From an uncultured Sphingomonadaceae bacterium (lineage in GTDB: Bacteria > Pseudomonadota > Alphaproteobacteria > Sphingomonadales > Sphingomonadaceae), in NCBI GenBank assembly GCA_947499975.1, contig CANMQE010000002.1, forward strand, positions 310,001 through 374,000: 64,000 nucleotides of DNA, given 5' to 3'. The notes under the pieces were generated by a model. That model did no database searches and was not told the origin of the DNA. It saw only the letters and a list, made by a program, of their open reading frames with translations. Each line of letters starts with the position of its first letter. The first letter of the stretch is position 1. Below are positions 42,217 to 51,160 of this stretch, piece after piece. The translations under genes were made by a program, and so were the position numbers.

Positions 42217-43452
42217 TCAGCCCTTCGACACCGAAGGGTTGGCGCGCATCCATTCTTCCACCACGGGCGCGATCTTGTCGCGCCACTTGCTGCCGTTGAA
42301 GATGCCGTAATGGCCCACATTGGGCGCCATGTGATACTTCTTCTGCGCAATCGGCAGGTTTTCCGCCAGATCCAGCGCGGCGCGCGTCTGGCCGATGCCG
42401 GAGATATCGTCGTTCTCACCCTCGATGGCGAGCAGTGCGGTGTCGCGGATGGCGCCCGGATCGATTACCTTGCCGCGGTGCACGAACTCGCCCTTGGGCA
42501 GCGAATGCTCCTGGAAAACGTGCTTCACCGTCTGCAGGTAGAACTCTGCCGTCATGTCGCAGACGGAGAGATATTCGTCGTAGAATTCCTTGGTCCGGTC
42601 GGCGCTGTCATTGTCGCCCACGGTCATGTGTTTGAACATCTCGTAATGGCTCATCATGTGATCCGAGAGGTTCATCGAGATGAAGCCGGCAAGCTGCAGG
42701 AAGCCCGGATACACACGGCGACCGGCGCCTGCGTAATTCAGCGGAACCGTGGCGATCACGTTGTTCTCGAACCAGCTCAGCGGCTTTTCCATGGCGAGAT
42801 CGTTTACGCCCGTGGGGCTGGCGCGCGTATCGATCGGCCCGCCCATCATGGTGAGCGTGGCAGGACGGCATTCGTCCTTGTTCGCGGCCATGATCGCCGT
42901 GGCGGCAAAGGCGGGCACGGACGGCTGGCAGACGGCCAGAACATGCGTGTCGGGGCCGAGGAACTGCAGGAACTCGATCAGGTAATCGATATAGTCATCG
43001 AGATCGAATTCCCCTTCGGAAACGGGGACCTGGCCGGCATCGGCCCAGTCCGTCACCCACACCTGCTGCGATTCCACCATGCGCTGCACCGTGCCGCGCA
43101 GCAGCGTGGCATAGTGCCCGCTCATCGGGGCGACGACCAGCAGCTTGGGCGCGTCCTCCGGCAGATCGTCGCGAGTGAAGCGGCGTAGCGATCCGAAGGG
43201 CTTTTCCAATACCACCGATTCAGAAACATGCTTCGTCTTGCCATCGATCTGGATCGGCTGGAGATCGAAATCGGGCTTTCCACGCTCTTCATAGAGGTGC
43301 GCGAAGACCTTCAGGGCCGACGCGAACGCAGGCCCCATGCCCAAGTAACCCATTGGCAGGGCAGGATTATCGAGAAGGCGAGCAGTGACGGAGGCCCAAT
43401 TGCTGGCCGAACCGAGCATGGTCCGCTGCATTTCGTAGGCGGAGTAAAGCAT
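42217..43452 (-). CDS. phaZ: Intracellular polyhydroxyalkanoate depolymerase
   Basis: A 411-residue alpha/beta-hydrolase-like PHB depolymerase of the intracellular PhaZ type. MLYSAYEMQRTML at the start, LVVAPMSGHYATLLRGTVQRM, VWVTDWADAGQVPVSEGEFDLDDYIDYLIEFLQFLG, the nucleophile region VLAVCQPSVPA (Cys in place of Ser) and NVGHYGIFNG with the catalytic His match the family. It mobilises stored polyhydroxyalkanoate. It diverges from the ABC exporter gene over a 210-base gap. No synthase gene is in the window. Confidence 0.94.
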   Translation of the reverse strand: MLYSAYEMQRTMLGSASNWASVTARLLDNPALPMGYLGMGPAFASALKVFAHLYEERGKPDFDLQPIQIDGKTKHVSESVVLEKPFGSLRRFTRDDLPEDAPKLLVVAPMSGHYATLLRGTVQRMVESQQVWVTDWADAGQVPVSEGEFDLDDYIDYLIEFLQFLGPDTHVLAVCQPSVPAFAATAIMAANKDECRPATLTMMGGPIDTRASPTGVNDLAMEKPLSWFENNVIATVPLNYAGAGRRVYPGFLQLAGFISMNLSDHMMSHYEMFKHMTVGDNDSADRTKEFYDEYLSVCDMTAEFYLQTVKHVFQEHSLPKGEFVHRGKVIDPGAIRDTALLAIEGENDDISGIGQTRAALDLAENLPIAQKKYHMAPNVGHYGIFNGSKWRDKIAPVVEEWMRANPSVSKG

Positions 43453-43662
43453 TCTGTAGCGTCCCCTGGTTTCAAAACCACGACTGGATTTACGCACGGG
43501 CGCGCATTTGTGCGGCACCTGCGACTGTGGGGCGAACATGGGGCTTTTTCGTTCATTGTGCAATGCGGCATGGGCAAATGATGCCCGTGCAGGGGTCCAT
43601 TGCCGGACATACGCAAAGTGTTCTTCAAAGCCGCACCGCTTTGGGCTAGGGCCGCTCGCACC

Positions 43663-45447
43663 ATGGCAATTCCCGATGTGAGCAACCCCCCGGAGAAGGC
43701 AAAAAGCCTCGGCCCGCTGGCGATGATTTTCCGGGAGGGGAAGAAATACCCCCTGCAGGTTTCGCTGGCGATCGGTGCGCTGTTCGTCACCGCCACGATT
43801 ACGTCCCTCGCGCTGCCCAGCGCGCTGCGCCTGATCATCGACCGCGGGTTCTCCGGCGATGGCGAGATCGGCCGGTGGTTCCGCTATTTGCTGGTGCTGG
43901 TGAGCGTGCTGGGCCTGGCAACGGCGGTGCGCTTCTATTTCGTCAGCTGGCTGGGGGAGCGCGTGGTGGCGGACATCCGCAGCAAGGCGTATGACAACCT
44001 CCTGCGGCTGTCGCCCTCCTTCTTCGAGGAGAACAGCCCCAAGGAAATCAGCAGCCGCATGGTCTCCGACACGGCGATTATCGAACAGGTGGTGGGCACC
44101 ACCGTATCGATCGCGCTGCGCAACATCATCATGGCCGCGCTTGCCACGGGCTATCTCTTCTGGCTGGCCCCGCAATTGGCGGTATGGCTGCTGGTGGGCC
44201 TGCCGGTCATCATCATTCCCATCACCATCTTCGGCCGCCGCCTGCGCACCATCAGCCGCGCCAGCCAGGATCGCGTCGCCGACGTGGGCACCATGGTGAC
44301 GGAAACCCTCTCGGCGATGAAGATCGTGCAGGGGTTCAACCAGGAACGCCGCGAGGGCGAACGCTTCGGCGTTTCTGTGGAGCGCACGTTCGACACTGCG
44401 AAGAAGCGCGTGATGATCCGCGCCGTGATGACGGCGATGGTAATCACCCTGGTTTTCGGCGGGATCACTGCGTTGCTATGGCGCGGCGCGGTGCTGGTAG
44501 CCAGTGGCGAGATTACCGGCGGCACCATCGGCGCCTTCGTGTTCGCCAGCGCTATCGCGGCATCGTCCTTCGGCGCGCTGACGGAAGTGGTGGGCGATCT
44601 TCTGCGCGGTGCAGGTGCTGCCAGCCGCCTTAGCGAGCTGATGGAAGAACAGCCGGAAATCACCGTGCCTTCCCGCCCGCAGGATCTGCCGCAGCCGCCG
44701 CGCGGCAGCCTCTCTTTCCAGAATGTCAGCTTCAGTTACCCCACACGGCCCGGCGAACAGGCGATTTCCGACTTCTCGCTGACGGTGGAGCCGGGAGAGA
44801 CCGTGGCCATCGTCGGCCCCTCGGGTGCCGGCAAGTCCACCATCTTCCAGCTCGCCGAGCGGTTCTACGATCCCTCGCAAGGCACGGTGCGTATCGACGG
44901 CGTGCCGCTGACGCAGGCCGATCCCGCCGCCGTGCGCAAGCGCATGGCGCTGGTGCCGCAGGAAGGCATCCTGTTCGCCGCCAGCGCGCGGGACAATCTG
45001 CGGTACGGCGCGTGGGATGCCGACGAGGACGCGATCTGGGATGCGGCACGCGCGGCCCATGCGGAGGATTTCCTGCGGGACCTGCCGGATGGGCTGGATA
45101 CCTATCTTGGCGATGGCGGCGCGCGATTGTCGGGCGGGCAGCGCCAGCGCATCGCCATTGCCCGCGCCATCCTTCGCGATTCGCCGATCCTGCTGCTGGA
45201 CGAGGCAACAAGCGCGCTGGATGCAGAAAGCGAGCGGCTGGTTCAGGACGCGCTCGAACACCTGATGCAGGATCGCACCACGCTGGTAATCGCCCACCGC
45301 CTTGCCACCGTGCGCAAGTCCGACAGGATCATCGTGATGGAAAACGGCCGCATTGCAGAGCAGGGCGATCACGCCAGCCTTTCCGCGCGAGAGGGCATTT
45401 ACGCGCGCCTCGCAGCCCTGCAGTTCGACGATCCTGCGATTGCCTGA
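43663..45447 (+). CDS. ABC exporter, fused permease and ATPase (MsbA-like)
   Basis: A 594-residue half-transporter. Six membrane helices (about 35-320) precede a nucleotide-binding domain: Walker A GPSGAGKST at about 385-393, signature LSGGQRQR, Walker B ILLLDEATSALD and the H-loop VIAHRLATV. Such homodimers export lipids, peptides or drugs; the closest feel is the MsbA/lipid-A exporter branch, but the substrate cannot be told. The ATG at 43663 is chosen over an upstream in-frame start without ribosome site. Confidence 0.9.
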   Translation: MAIPDVSNPPEKAKSLGPLAMIFREGKKYPLQVSLAIGALFVTATITSLALPSALRLIIDRGFSGDGEIGRWFRYLLVLVSVLGLATAVRFYFVSWLGERVVADIRSKAYDNLLRLSPSFFEENSPKEISSRMVSDTAIIEQVVGTTVSIALRNIIMAALATGYLFWLAPQLAVWLLVGLPVIIIPITIFGRRLRTISRASQDRVADVGTMVTETLSAMKIVQGFNQERREGERFGVSVERTFDTAKKRVMIRAVMTAMVITLVFGGITALLWRGAVLVASGEITGGTIGAFVFASAIAASSFGALTEVVGDLLRGAGAASRLSELMEEQPEITVPSRPQDLPQPPRGSLSFQNVSFSYPTRPGEQAISDFSLTVEPGETVAIVGPSGAGKSTIFQLAERFYDPSQGTVRIDGVPLTQADPAAVRKRMALVPQEGILFAASARDNLRYGAWDADEDAIWDAARAAHAEDFLRDLPDGLDTYLGDGGARLSGGQRQRIAIARAILRDSPILLLDEATSALDAESERLVQDALEHLMQDRTTLVIAHRLATVRKSDRIIVMENGRIAEQGDHASLSAREGIYARLAALQFDDPAIA

Positions 45448-45610
45448 CCGTCGATCCCCTGAAAGACCCAATCACTTGGAAAGACAGGGCGTTCATGTCT
45501 TGCGTCGGACGGAATCGCCCCTACATCGATATCGTATCGACGGAAACCGCTTTGCCCTCGACGAGCGGCCGCTGACAGAAATTTTTCGCGTGAAGAGGAC
45601 TGCCCACCAT

Positions 45611-47734
45611 ATGATCCGCAAGCTGCTTGTTACTTCGGCCTCCGTTATCGGACTCGCCGTCGCCGCCCCTGCCTTGGCGCAGGATACAACCGCCGGCGAA
45701 ACGCCTACGATGGATTTCGGCACCTGGGGTGTCGATCTTGAACAGCTGGATCGCAGCGTTGATCCGGGCGACGATTTCAACGCCTATACCAATGCCAAGT
45801 GGGTCGCCGCGAACGAGATCCCCGCAGATCGCCAGCGTTACGGCGCTTTTGACATGCTGCGCGAAGAATCGATCCACGACGTGGAAGTTCTGGTGCGCGA
45901 TCTCGTGGCATCCAACCCTGCGCCCGGAACCACGGCGCGCCGCATCGTCGATGCGTACAACGCCTTTGTCGATGTCGAAGCGATTGACGCAACCGGCCTT
46001 GCCCCGGCGCAGCCCTATCTGCAGGAAATCTATTCCGCGCCCGATCTCGATCGGCTGGTCCAGCTGTTCGAAACCCCCGGCTATCCCGCCCTCGTTTCCG
46101 CCGGTGTAGGTGTGGATGCCCGCAACCCCACCGAATATGTGGTGTCGCTCGGCTTCGATGGCATGGGCCTTCCCGATCGCGACTATTACCTCGTCGATTC
46201 CGAGAGCAATCTGGAAATTCGCGAAGCCTACATGGATTACCTCACCCTGATCCTGGGCGAGGCCGGTTACGCCGATGCCCGCGGTGCCGCAGAAGCGGTT
46301 TACGGGTTCGAGCGGCAGGTCGCCGGGATCGAATGGGCACGGCAGATGTTCCGCCTTCCCCAGCTTACCTATAACGAGCTGACGCGCGAAGAACTGGTCG
46401 AGATGGCCGGTGATTTCCCCATCACCACCCTGCTGGAATCCGGTCAATTCGCCGACCAGACGCGGTTTCTCGCATCGCAGCTTCCTCCGACCGAGGAAGA
46501 GATCGAAGCGCTGGGGCTGACGCCGGAGCAGATCGACATGATCGGTGGCGGCTTGCCGGCGATGATGGAGCTGGTGAACAACACCCCGCTCGCCACGCTG
46601 AAAGCGTATATGGCCAAGAGCTTCCTCACGTCGAACGCACCCGTCCTTTCCAGCACGCTGGATAATGCGAATTTCGAATTCTACGGCCGCACCATCGGTG
46701 GACAGGAAGCGCAGCAGGAACGCTGGAAGCGCGCGATCGGCGCGGTTGAAGGCGCTCTGGGCGAGCAGCTTGGCGCATTGTATGTGGAGCGGTACTTCCC
46801 GCCCGAAAGCAAGTCGCGCATGGATGCGCTGGTCGCCAATCTCTCGCGCGCCATGGCCATGGCCCTGGACGACAACGCGTGGATGACCGGCGACACGCTG
46901 GCAGAGGCACGCAACAAGCTGGAAGGCTTCGTGCCGATGATCGGCTACCCGGACGAGTTCGAGACCTACGACGGCCTTGAAATCACGCCTGACGATCCGC
47001 TTGCCAACCGCATGAGCGCCACGCGCTGGGCCATCGAGGATAGCCGCAGCCGCCTCGGCACCAAGGTTGATCCCAGCGAATGGGGCATGTTGCCGCAGAC
47101 GGTGAATGCCTATTATTCGCCGCTGACCAACCGCATCGTGTTCCCGGCCGCCATCCTGCAGCCGCCGTTCTTCAATGCCGATGCCGACGCGGCGGTGAAC
47201 TATGGCGCGATCGGTGCCGTTATCGGTCACGAGATCGGCCACGGTTACGACGACCAAGGTTCGCAGTTCGATGCAACGGGCACCCTGCGCAACTGGTGGC
47301 AGGATGAAGACCGCGAAGGCTTCGAGCAGTTCACGGCCAGCATGGGCGAGTTCATCGAGAACTATTGCCCGGTAGACAGCCCCGAAGGCCCCGTGTGCCT
47401 GCGTCCCGGCCAGTCCATGGGCGAAACGCTTGGCGACGTGGTCGGCCTGCAGATGGCTTACCGTGCCTATCGCCTCTCGCTGGACGGGCAGGAAGCGCCC
47501 GTGATCGACGGTCTGACCGGCGACCAGCGCTTCTTCCTGGGCTTCGCGCAAGTTTGGCGCGGGATGGAGCGCGAGGAATCGCTGCGTAACCGCGTGATGA
47601 CCGCCAACCACCCGCCGGGTGAATTCCGCCTCAACAACGCCGTTCGCCATCTCGATGCATGGTATGATGCCTTCGATGTCGGCCCGGACGACGCGCTGTA
47701 TCTGCCGCCGGAAGAGCGTATCGCCATCTGGTAG
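45611..47734 (+). CDS. M13 family zinc metallopeptidase (PepO/neprilysin-like)
   Basis: A 707-residue secreted endopeptidase. The start at 45611 opens a signal peptide (MIRKLLVTSASVIGLAVAAPALAQ). DFNAYTNAKWVAANEIPADRQRYGAF is the typical N-terminal region. The zinc motif HEIGH is at residues 540-544, preceded by NAYYSPLTNRIVFPAAIL and followed by GESMGETLGD-like LRPGQSMGETLGDV (third ligand Glu). It degrades small peptides in the periplasm. A strong terminator follows 24 bases after the stop. Confidence 0.94.
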   Translation: MIRKLLVTSASVIGLAVAAPALAQDTTAGETPTMDFGTWGVDLEQLDRSVDPGDDFNAYTNAKWVAANEIPADRQRYGAFDMLREESIHDVEVLVRDLVASNPAPGTTARRIVDAYNAFVDVEAIDATGLAPAQPYLQEIYSAPDLDRLVQLFETPGYPALVSAGVGVDARNPTEYVVSLGFDGMGLPDRDYYLVDSESNLEIREAYMDYLTLILGEAGYADARGAAEAVYGFERQVAGIEWARQMFRLPQLTYNELTREELVEMAGDFPITTLLESGQFADQTRFLASQLPPTEEEIEALGLTPEQIDMIGGGLPAMMELVNNTPLATLKAYMAKSFLTSNAPVLSSTLDNANFEFYGRTIGGQEAQQERWKRAIGAVEGALGEQLGALYVERYFPPESKSRMDALVANLSRAMAMALDDNAWMTGDTLAEARNKLEGFVPMIGYPDEFETYDGLEITPDDPLANRMSATRWAIEDSRSRLGTKVDPSEWGMLPQTVNAYYSPLTNRIVFPAAILQPPFFNADADAAVNYGAIGAVIGHEIGHGYDDQGSQFDATGTLRNWWQDEDREGFEQFTASMGEFIENYCPVDSPEGPVCLRPGQSMGETLGDVVGLQMAYRAYRLSLDGQEAPVIDGLTGDQRFFLGFAQVWRGMEREESLRNRVMTANHPPGEFRLNNAVRHLDAWYDAFDVGPDDALYLPPEERIAIW

Positions 47735-47758
47735 GATACCGAAAAACCGAATAACCGA

Positions 47759-47789
47759 CGGGGGCGAGGCTTGACTTCGCCCCCGTTTT
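47759..47789 (+). terminator. Rho-independent terminator after the M13 peptidase gene
   Basis: Perfect stem CGGGGGCGA / TCGCCCCCG (47759-47767, 47777-47785), nine-base loop, then TTTT. Confidence 0.85.
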
Positions 47790-47847
47790 GGTTGGAGGCG
47801 GGGGAAACACCGTTTCCCGATTTCCAGCCACGGACTGAAGCCAGCCC

Positions 47848-48693
47848 ATGACATTCATCCAGATGCTGATCCTCGCCATCGTGCAGGGGATCACCGAGTT
47901 CCTGCCCATCTCGTCCTCTGGGCACCTGATCCTGGTGCCGGTGTTCCTGGATTTCCCCGATCAGGGCCCGATGCTCGACATTGCCGTGCACATCGGCTCG
48001 CTGCTGGCGATCATCGTGTATTTCTTCAAGGATGCCTGGGGGCTGGCGCGCGGCGGCTTCGCCACCGTCGGTATCGGCCATGCGCCTGAACAAAAGCGCC
48101 TGTTCTGGTGGATCGTGCTGGGCACCATTCCGGCTGTGATCGTGGGCCTTTCCATCAAGCTGGGCGCGTTCAACAGCGTGGCCGAACAATGGTTCGGGCT
48201 GACCGTGCTGGAGGATGATCTGCTCGCTTCCTTGCGCTTCACGGATCTGATCGCGGTGAACCTGATCGTCTACGGCATCCTGCTGGGCCTTGCCGATTAC
48301 TTCGGCCGGGAAGATCGCAGCTATGAAGACCTGACCTGGCGCGACGGATTGCTGGTAGGCATGGCGCAGGCGCTGGCGCTGATCCCCGGCACCAGTCGCT
48401 CCGGCGTGACGATGACGGCGGCCCGTTTCCTCGGCTTTGGCCGGGTGGAGGCGGCGCGCTTCTCGTTCCTGCTGTCCATCCCGGCCGTTGCCGGTGCAGG
48501 CGTGCTGATCGTGCCGGACCTGGTGGACGCCGGCAGCGAGATGGTGATGGAGGCGTTGATTACCGGCGCACTCACATTCGTTGCGGCCTTTGCCACGATG
48601 GCTTTCCTGATGAACTTCCTGAAGAAGGCCTCCATGTTGGTCTTCGTGATCTATCGTATCGCGATGGGGGTGGCACTTCTCTGGTTGTTCTAA
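47848..48693 (+). CDS. uppP: Undecaprenyl-diphosphate phosphatase
   Basis: A 281-residue BacA/UppP membrane enzyme recycling the undecaprenyl carrier for cell-wall synthesis; also gives bacitracin tolerance. GITEFLPISSSGHLILVP carries the catalytic Glu and the PISSSG motif; LIPGTSRSGVTMTAARFLG is the second signature. Eight or so membrane segments, family length. Monocistronic. Confidence 0.97.
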   Translation: MTFIQMLILAIVQGITEFLPISSSGHLILVPVFLDFPDQGPMLDIAVHIGSLLAIIVYFFKDAWGLARGGFATVGIGHAPEQKRLFWWIVLGTIPAVIVGLSIKLGAFNSVAEQWFGLTVLEDDLLASLRFTDLIAVNLIVYGILLGLADYFGREDRSYEDLTWRDGLLVGMAQALALIPGTSRSGVTMTAARFLGFGRVEAARFSFLLSIPAVAGAGVLIVPDLVDAGSEMVMEALITGALTFVAAFATMAFLMNFLKKASMLVFVIYRIAMGVALLWLF

Positions 48694-48729
48694 ACCATGT
48701 GTTTACCAATATTTCACCGTGATTTCAGG

Positions 48730-48788
48730 CTGGTGCGGAGCATTCCCCGTCAATCCGCACCAGGTTCCCGAAAGCCTTGAGGAACCTG
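48730..48788 (+). promoter_or_regulatory. Two mutually exclusive hairpins before the GlsB/YeaQ-like gene
   Basis: CTGGTGCGGA (48730-48739) pairs with TCCGCACCAG (48754-48763). CAGGTTCC (48761-48768) pairs with GGAACCTG (48781-48788). The two stems share CAG, so both cannot form fully. They lie 50 bases before the GTG start. Confidence 0.5.
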
Positions 48789-48838
48789 CCGCGCCAGTCC
48801 CCCGTTGAGCCTTCAAGAGAGAAGGAAGGATTTCTGAC

Positions 48839-49108
48839 GTGGGTATTGTTTTCCTGATCGTAGTGGGAGCCATCCTTGGATGGCTGACTGCGTTCGCCCT
48901 GCGCGCAGAATCCTCGCGAAGCCTGAAGATCAACATCGGTGCCGGAATCATTGGTGCAATGCTGGCAGGCCTTGTTATAAGCCCCGCGATGCACGCTGGG
49001 AATCTAGCTTCGGGAACTTATACCGTGGATGCTTTGTTCATATCCATGGCCGGCTCGCTAGCGATGCTTCTGGTCGCCAATTTCCTGCGCTATCAAGAAG
49101 TTTTGTAA
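48839..49108 (+). CDS. GlsB/YeaQ/YmgE-like small membrane protein
   Basis: An 89-residue protein with three hydrophobic helices. The GIVFLIVVGAILGWLTAF start and the NIGAGIIGAMLAG segment resemble the transglycosylase-associated (GlsB/YeaQ/YmgE) stress family. GTG start at 48839 with GAAGGAAGG upstream. Its role in stress response is inferred from the family. Confidence 0.75.
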   Translation: MGIVFLIVVGAILGWLTAFALRAESSRSLKINIGAGIIGAMLAGLVISPAMHAGNLASGTYTVDALFISMAGSLAMLLVANFLRYQEVL

Positions 49109-49165
49109 CCAAGTTTTGTATCTGGGCCGAAAATTCATGAGGGCCATAATAAGAAGGAATTTCTA

Positions 49166-49411
49166 ATGAAGAAGATTATTGCTTTCGCATCCGCCGCCGT
49201 TCTCGGTCTTGGTCTCGCTGCCTGTGACAGCGCCGCAGAGAACCAGGCTGAAGAGAACATCGAAGAGATGGAAGATGCCCGTGACGCCGAAGTGAACCAG
49301 ATGGAAGCTGACGGCATGATCACCGACGAGCAGGCTGACCAGATGGACGACCAGACGGACGCCATGGAAGAAAGCATGGAAGAGCAGGCCGACGAAATCG
49401 ACGAAATGTAA
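49166..49411 (+). CDS. Small acidic lipoprotein
   Basis: An 81-residue lipoprotein: signal MKKIIAFASAAVLGLGLAAC with lipobox LAAC, then an extremely acidic, Met/Gln-rich helix (EEMEDARDAEVNQMEADG) that could form a coiled coil. AAGAAGGAA is the ribosome site and a terminator follows, so it is an independent, probably well-expressed gene. The length and design recall abundant envelope lipoproteins such as Lpp, but there is no sequence match. Confidence 0.75.
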   Translation: MKKIIAFASAAVLGLGLAACDSAAENQAEENIEEMEDARDAEVNQMEADGMITDEQADQMDDQTDAMEESMEEQADEIDEM

Positions 49412-49434
49412 GTTCGACTTAATCGAACACGAAA

Positions 49435-49468
49435 AACCGGCGTTGGAGCGATCCAGCGCCGGTTTTTT
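49435..49468 (+). terminator. Rho-independent terminator after the acidic lipoprotein gene
   Basis: CCGGCG/CGCCGG stem with GGA/TCC inner pairs and a GCGA loop, followed by TTTTTT (49463-49468). Confidence 0.85.
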
Positions 49469-49506
49469 CATGCCTTGCGTAAAAGACGGCTACGCGAGCT
49501 GCCGCG

Positions 49507-50466
49507 TCAGGCCGGTTTCGCGCTGCTGCCCCTGCCACCGCGCAGGAAATATTCCTGCGTTCCGCGGTGCATCACGTTGTCCACGTCGATCACCGCGGAA
49601 TTGGCGTAGGTGAAACTGGCGCCGAGATTGCGATAAAGCCGGTCGAAATCACGCTCCACCGTCTGGCGGTAGAGGTCTTCAAAACTCTCGATCACGAAAT
49701 AGGTCGGCTGCAGATCGTCGATCACGTAATCGGTGCGCATCACCCGGTCCACGTTCAGCATGATACGATTGGGGCTCTGCCCTTCCAGCGCGAAGATCGC
49801 CTCGGTCGGGCCGGACAGGATGCCCGCGCCATAGATGCGCGGTTCGCCGGCTTCCAGCATCAGGCCGAATTCCACCGTGTACCAGTAGAGCGCACCCAGC
49901 GCCTTCAGCCTGTTGTAGCGCATGGCCTTCCACCCGGCGCGCCCGTATTCCTGCATGTAATCCGCGAATGTCGGATCGGTCAGCAGCGGCACGTGGCCGA
50001 ACACATCATGGAACACGTCGGGTTCCTGGATGTAATCGAACGTCTCGCGCGTCCGGATGAAATTGCCCGCTGGAAAGCGGCGATTGGCGAGGTGCCAGAA
50101 GAACACGTGATCGGGTATCAGCATGGGCACGGGCACCACGCTCCACCCCGTCAGCTTGCCCAGCCCCTCCGACAGTTCGCCGAAATCGGGCACACCGCCC
50201 TTGCCGAGATCCAGCTTTTCCAGCCCTTCCAGCATGGCAGAGCAGGCGCGGCCCGGCAGTACCTTCATCTGGCGCGCAAACAGCTCGTTCCAGATCACGT
50301 CATCCTCCGACGTGTACTGCGTCTGCTGCGGTTCCAGCCAATCTTCCCCTACGTGGGAGGGCCGCTTGAGCGGGGCTGTGAAAACCTCGTCGGAGACATC
50401 CGGCAAAGCGGTGAAATCCTGCGAGGCTGCATCGGTACGAGGGGCGTGTTCGGCGATATCATTCAT
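49507..50466 (-). CDS. phhA: Phenylalanine 4-monooxygenase
   Basis: A 319-residue pterin-dependent aromatic amino acid hydroxylase converting phenylalanine to tyrosine. The iron ligands lie in the VFHDVFGHVPLL motif (two His) and the Glu of WYTVEFGLM. FPAGNFIRTRETFDYIQEPD precedes. The start at 50466 is preferred over the frame opening at 50496. With kynA-kynU it points to aromatic amino acid degradation. Like other bacterial enzymes, it has no N-terminal ACT domain. Confidence 0.96.
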   Translation of the reverse strand: MNDIAEHAPRTDAASQDFTALPDVSDEVFTAPLKRPSHVGEDWLEPQQTQYTSEDDVIWNELFARQMKVLPGRACSAMLEGLEKLDLGKGGVPDFGELSEGLGKLTGWSVVPVPMLIPDHVFFWHLANRRFPAGNFIRTRETFDYIQEPDVFHDVFGHVPLLTDPTFADYMQEYGRAGWKAMRYNRLKALGALYWYTVEFGLMLEAGEPRIYGAGILSGPTEAIFALEGQSPNRIMLNVDRVMRTDYVIDDLQPTYFVIESFEDLYRQTVERDFDRLYRNLGASFTYANSAVIDVDNVMHRGTQEYFLRGGRGSSAKPA

Positions 50467-50513
50467 GTTTCGTTTGATACCATATCTGGTCCGCACATGC
50501 GAATCCGGCCGGC

Positions 50514-50735
50514 CTATGGGCGCGGCGGTTCGGCGGAGCCGGTTTCCTGTTCCGGATCAGCAGGTTCGCGCATATCCAGCATGGCCCGCGCATCGTCCAG
50601 CGCGGCCTCTTCACCCTGCGTGGCGGGAGCGGGGCCGGCACGATTTTCGTCATCGCTACAACCCGCCGCGCAAAGCAAAAGGGCCAGGCCTGCGATGGCC
50701 CGGCCCTTTCGTTGCAAGACGATGCCGCCGATCAC
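50514..50735 (-). CDS. Small hypothetical lipoprotein
   Basis: A 73-residue frame with a lipoprotein signal (GRAIAGLALLLCAAGC) and a short acidic, Pro/Ala-rich mature part. GTG at 50735 overlaps the stop of the upstream lipoprotein gene by four bases; TTG at 50717 is an alternative. A terminator hairpin for the upstream gene is embedded in its signal-peptide codons, so it may be translated only on read-through. Confidence 0.6.
   Translation of the reverse strand: MIGGIVLQRKGRAIAGLALLLCAAGCSDDENRAGPAPATQGEEAALDDARAMLDMREPADPEQETGSAEPPRP
50677..50709 (-). terminator. Terminator overlapping the start of a lipoprotein gene
   Basis: On the minus strand AAAGGGCC-G-GGCC pairs with GGCC-T-GGCCCTTT around a six-base loop, followed by TTTTG. 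It lies inside the 5' part of the 50514-50735 frame. Confidence 0.75.
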
Positions 50736-51040
50736 TCTGCGGCTGCGTCCATTTCGTCCTGTGCAGCTTCTGCGGCGGCGATGGCATCGTCGACAGCTTC
50801 TTCAGCCGCGTCGCCTGCGGCTTCGGCGTCGGCCTCTGCCTCGTCCATGGCGGCGTCGATGGTCTCGTCGTCATCCATCATGGAGTTGTCGTCCGCCACG
50901 GGGTCGGGTGCATCCTGCATGGCATCGTCGGCAGGCACTTCGACGGTATCGGCAACAGCGTCGTCGGAGGCGTCGGTGGTGTCTCCGCAGGCGGCGAGCG
51001 CAAGTGCGGCGGTGCTGGCAATGATGGCTAGTTTCTTCAT
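50732..51040 (-). CDS. Acidic Ala/Asp-rich lipoprotein
   Basis: A 102-residue lipoprotein: MKKLAIIASTAALALAAC signal with lipobox LAAC, then a low-complexity mature part dominated by Ala, Asp and Glu (AMDEAEADAEAAGDAAEEAVDD), probably helical. It resembles the 49166 lipoprotein in design though not in order of residues. The frame is open far upstream but that part is antisense to recQ. No function recognised. Confidence 0.7.
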   Translation of the reverse strand: MKKLAIIASTAALALAACGDTTDASDDAVADTVEVPADDAMQDAPDPVADDNSMMDDDETIDAAMDEAEADAEAAGDAAEEAVDDAIAAAEAAQDEMDAAAE

Positions 51041-51160
51041 GGCGCAAATGGCCCTTTTCATCCGGTTGAATGGAGAACGCTCAATAGCGCCTTCGTGCGC
51101 GCGTGGAAATGCCATATCCTGCTGTGGCGGGGCGCGGCCGGACCTGCCAAAGCGTCTCCA

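Noticed and set aside
42217..44175. Long upstream extension of phaZ
   Set aside because: The added 241 residues are antisense to the ABC exporter; the family N-terminus MLYSAYEMQ begins at 43452.
45521..47854. 777-residue minus-strand frame
   Set aside because: It mirrors the M13 peptidase gene, is rich in Arg/His/Gly shadow codons, and has no domain.
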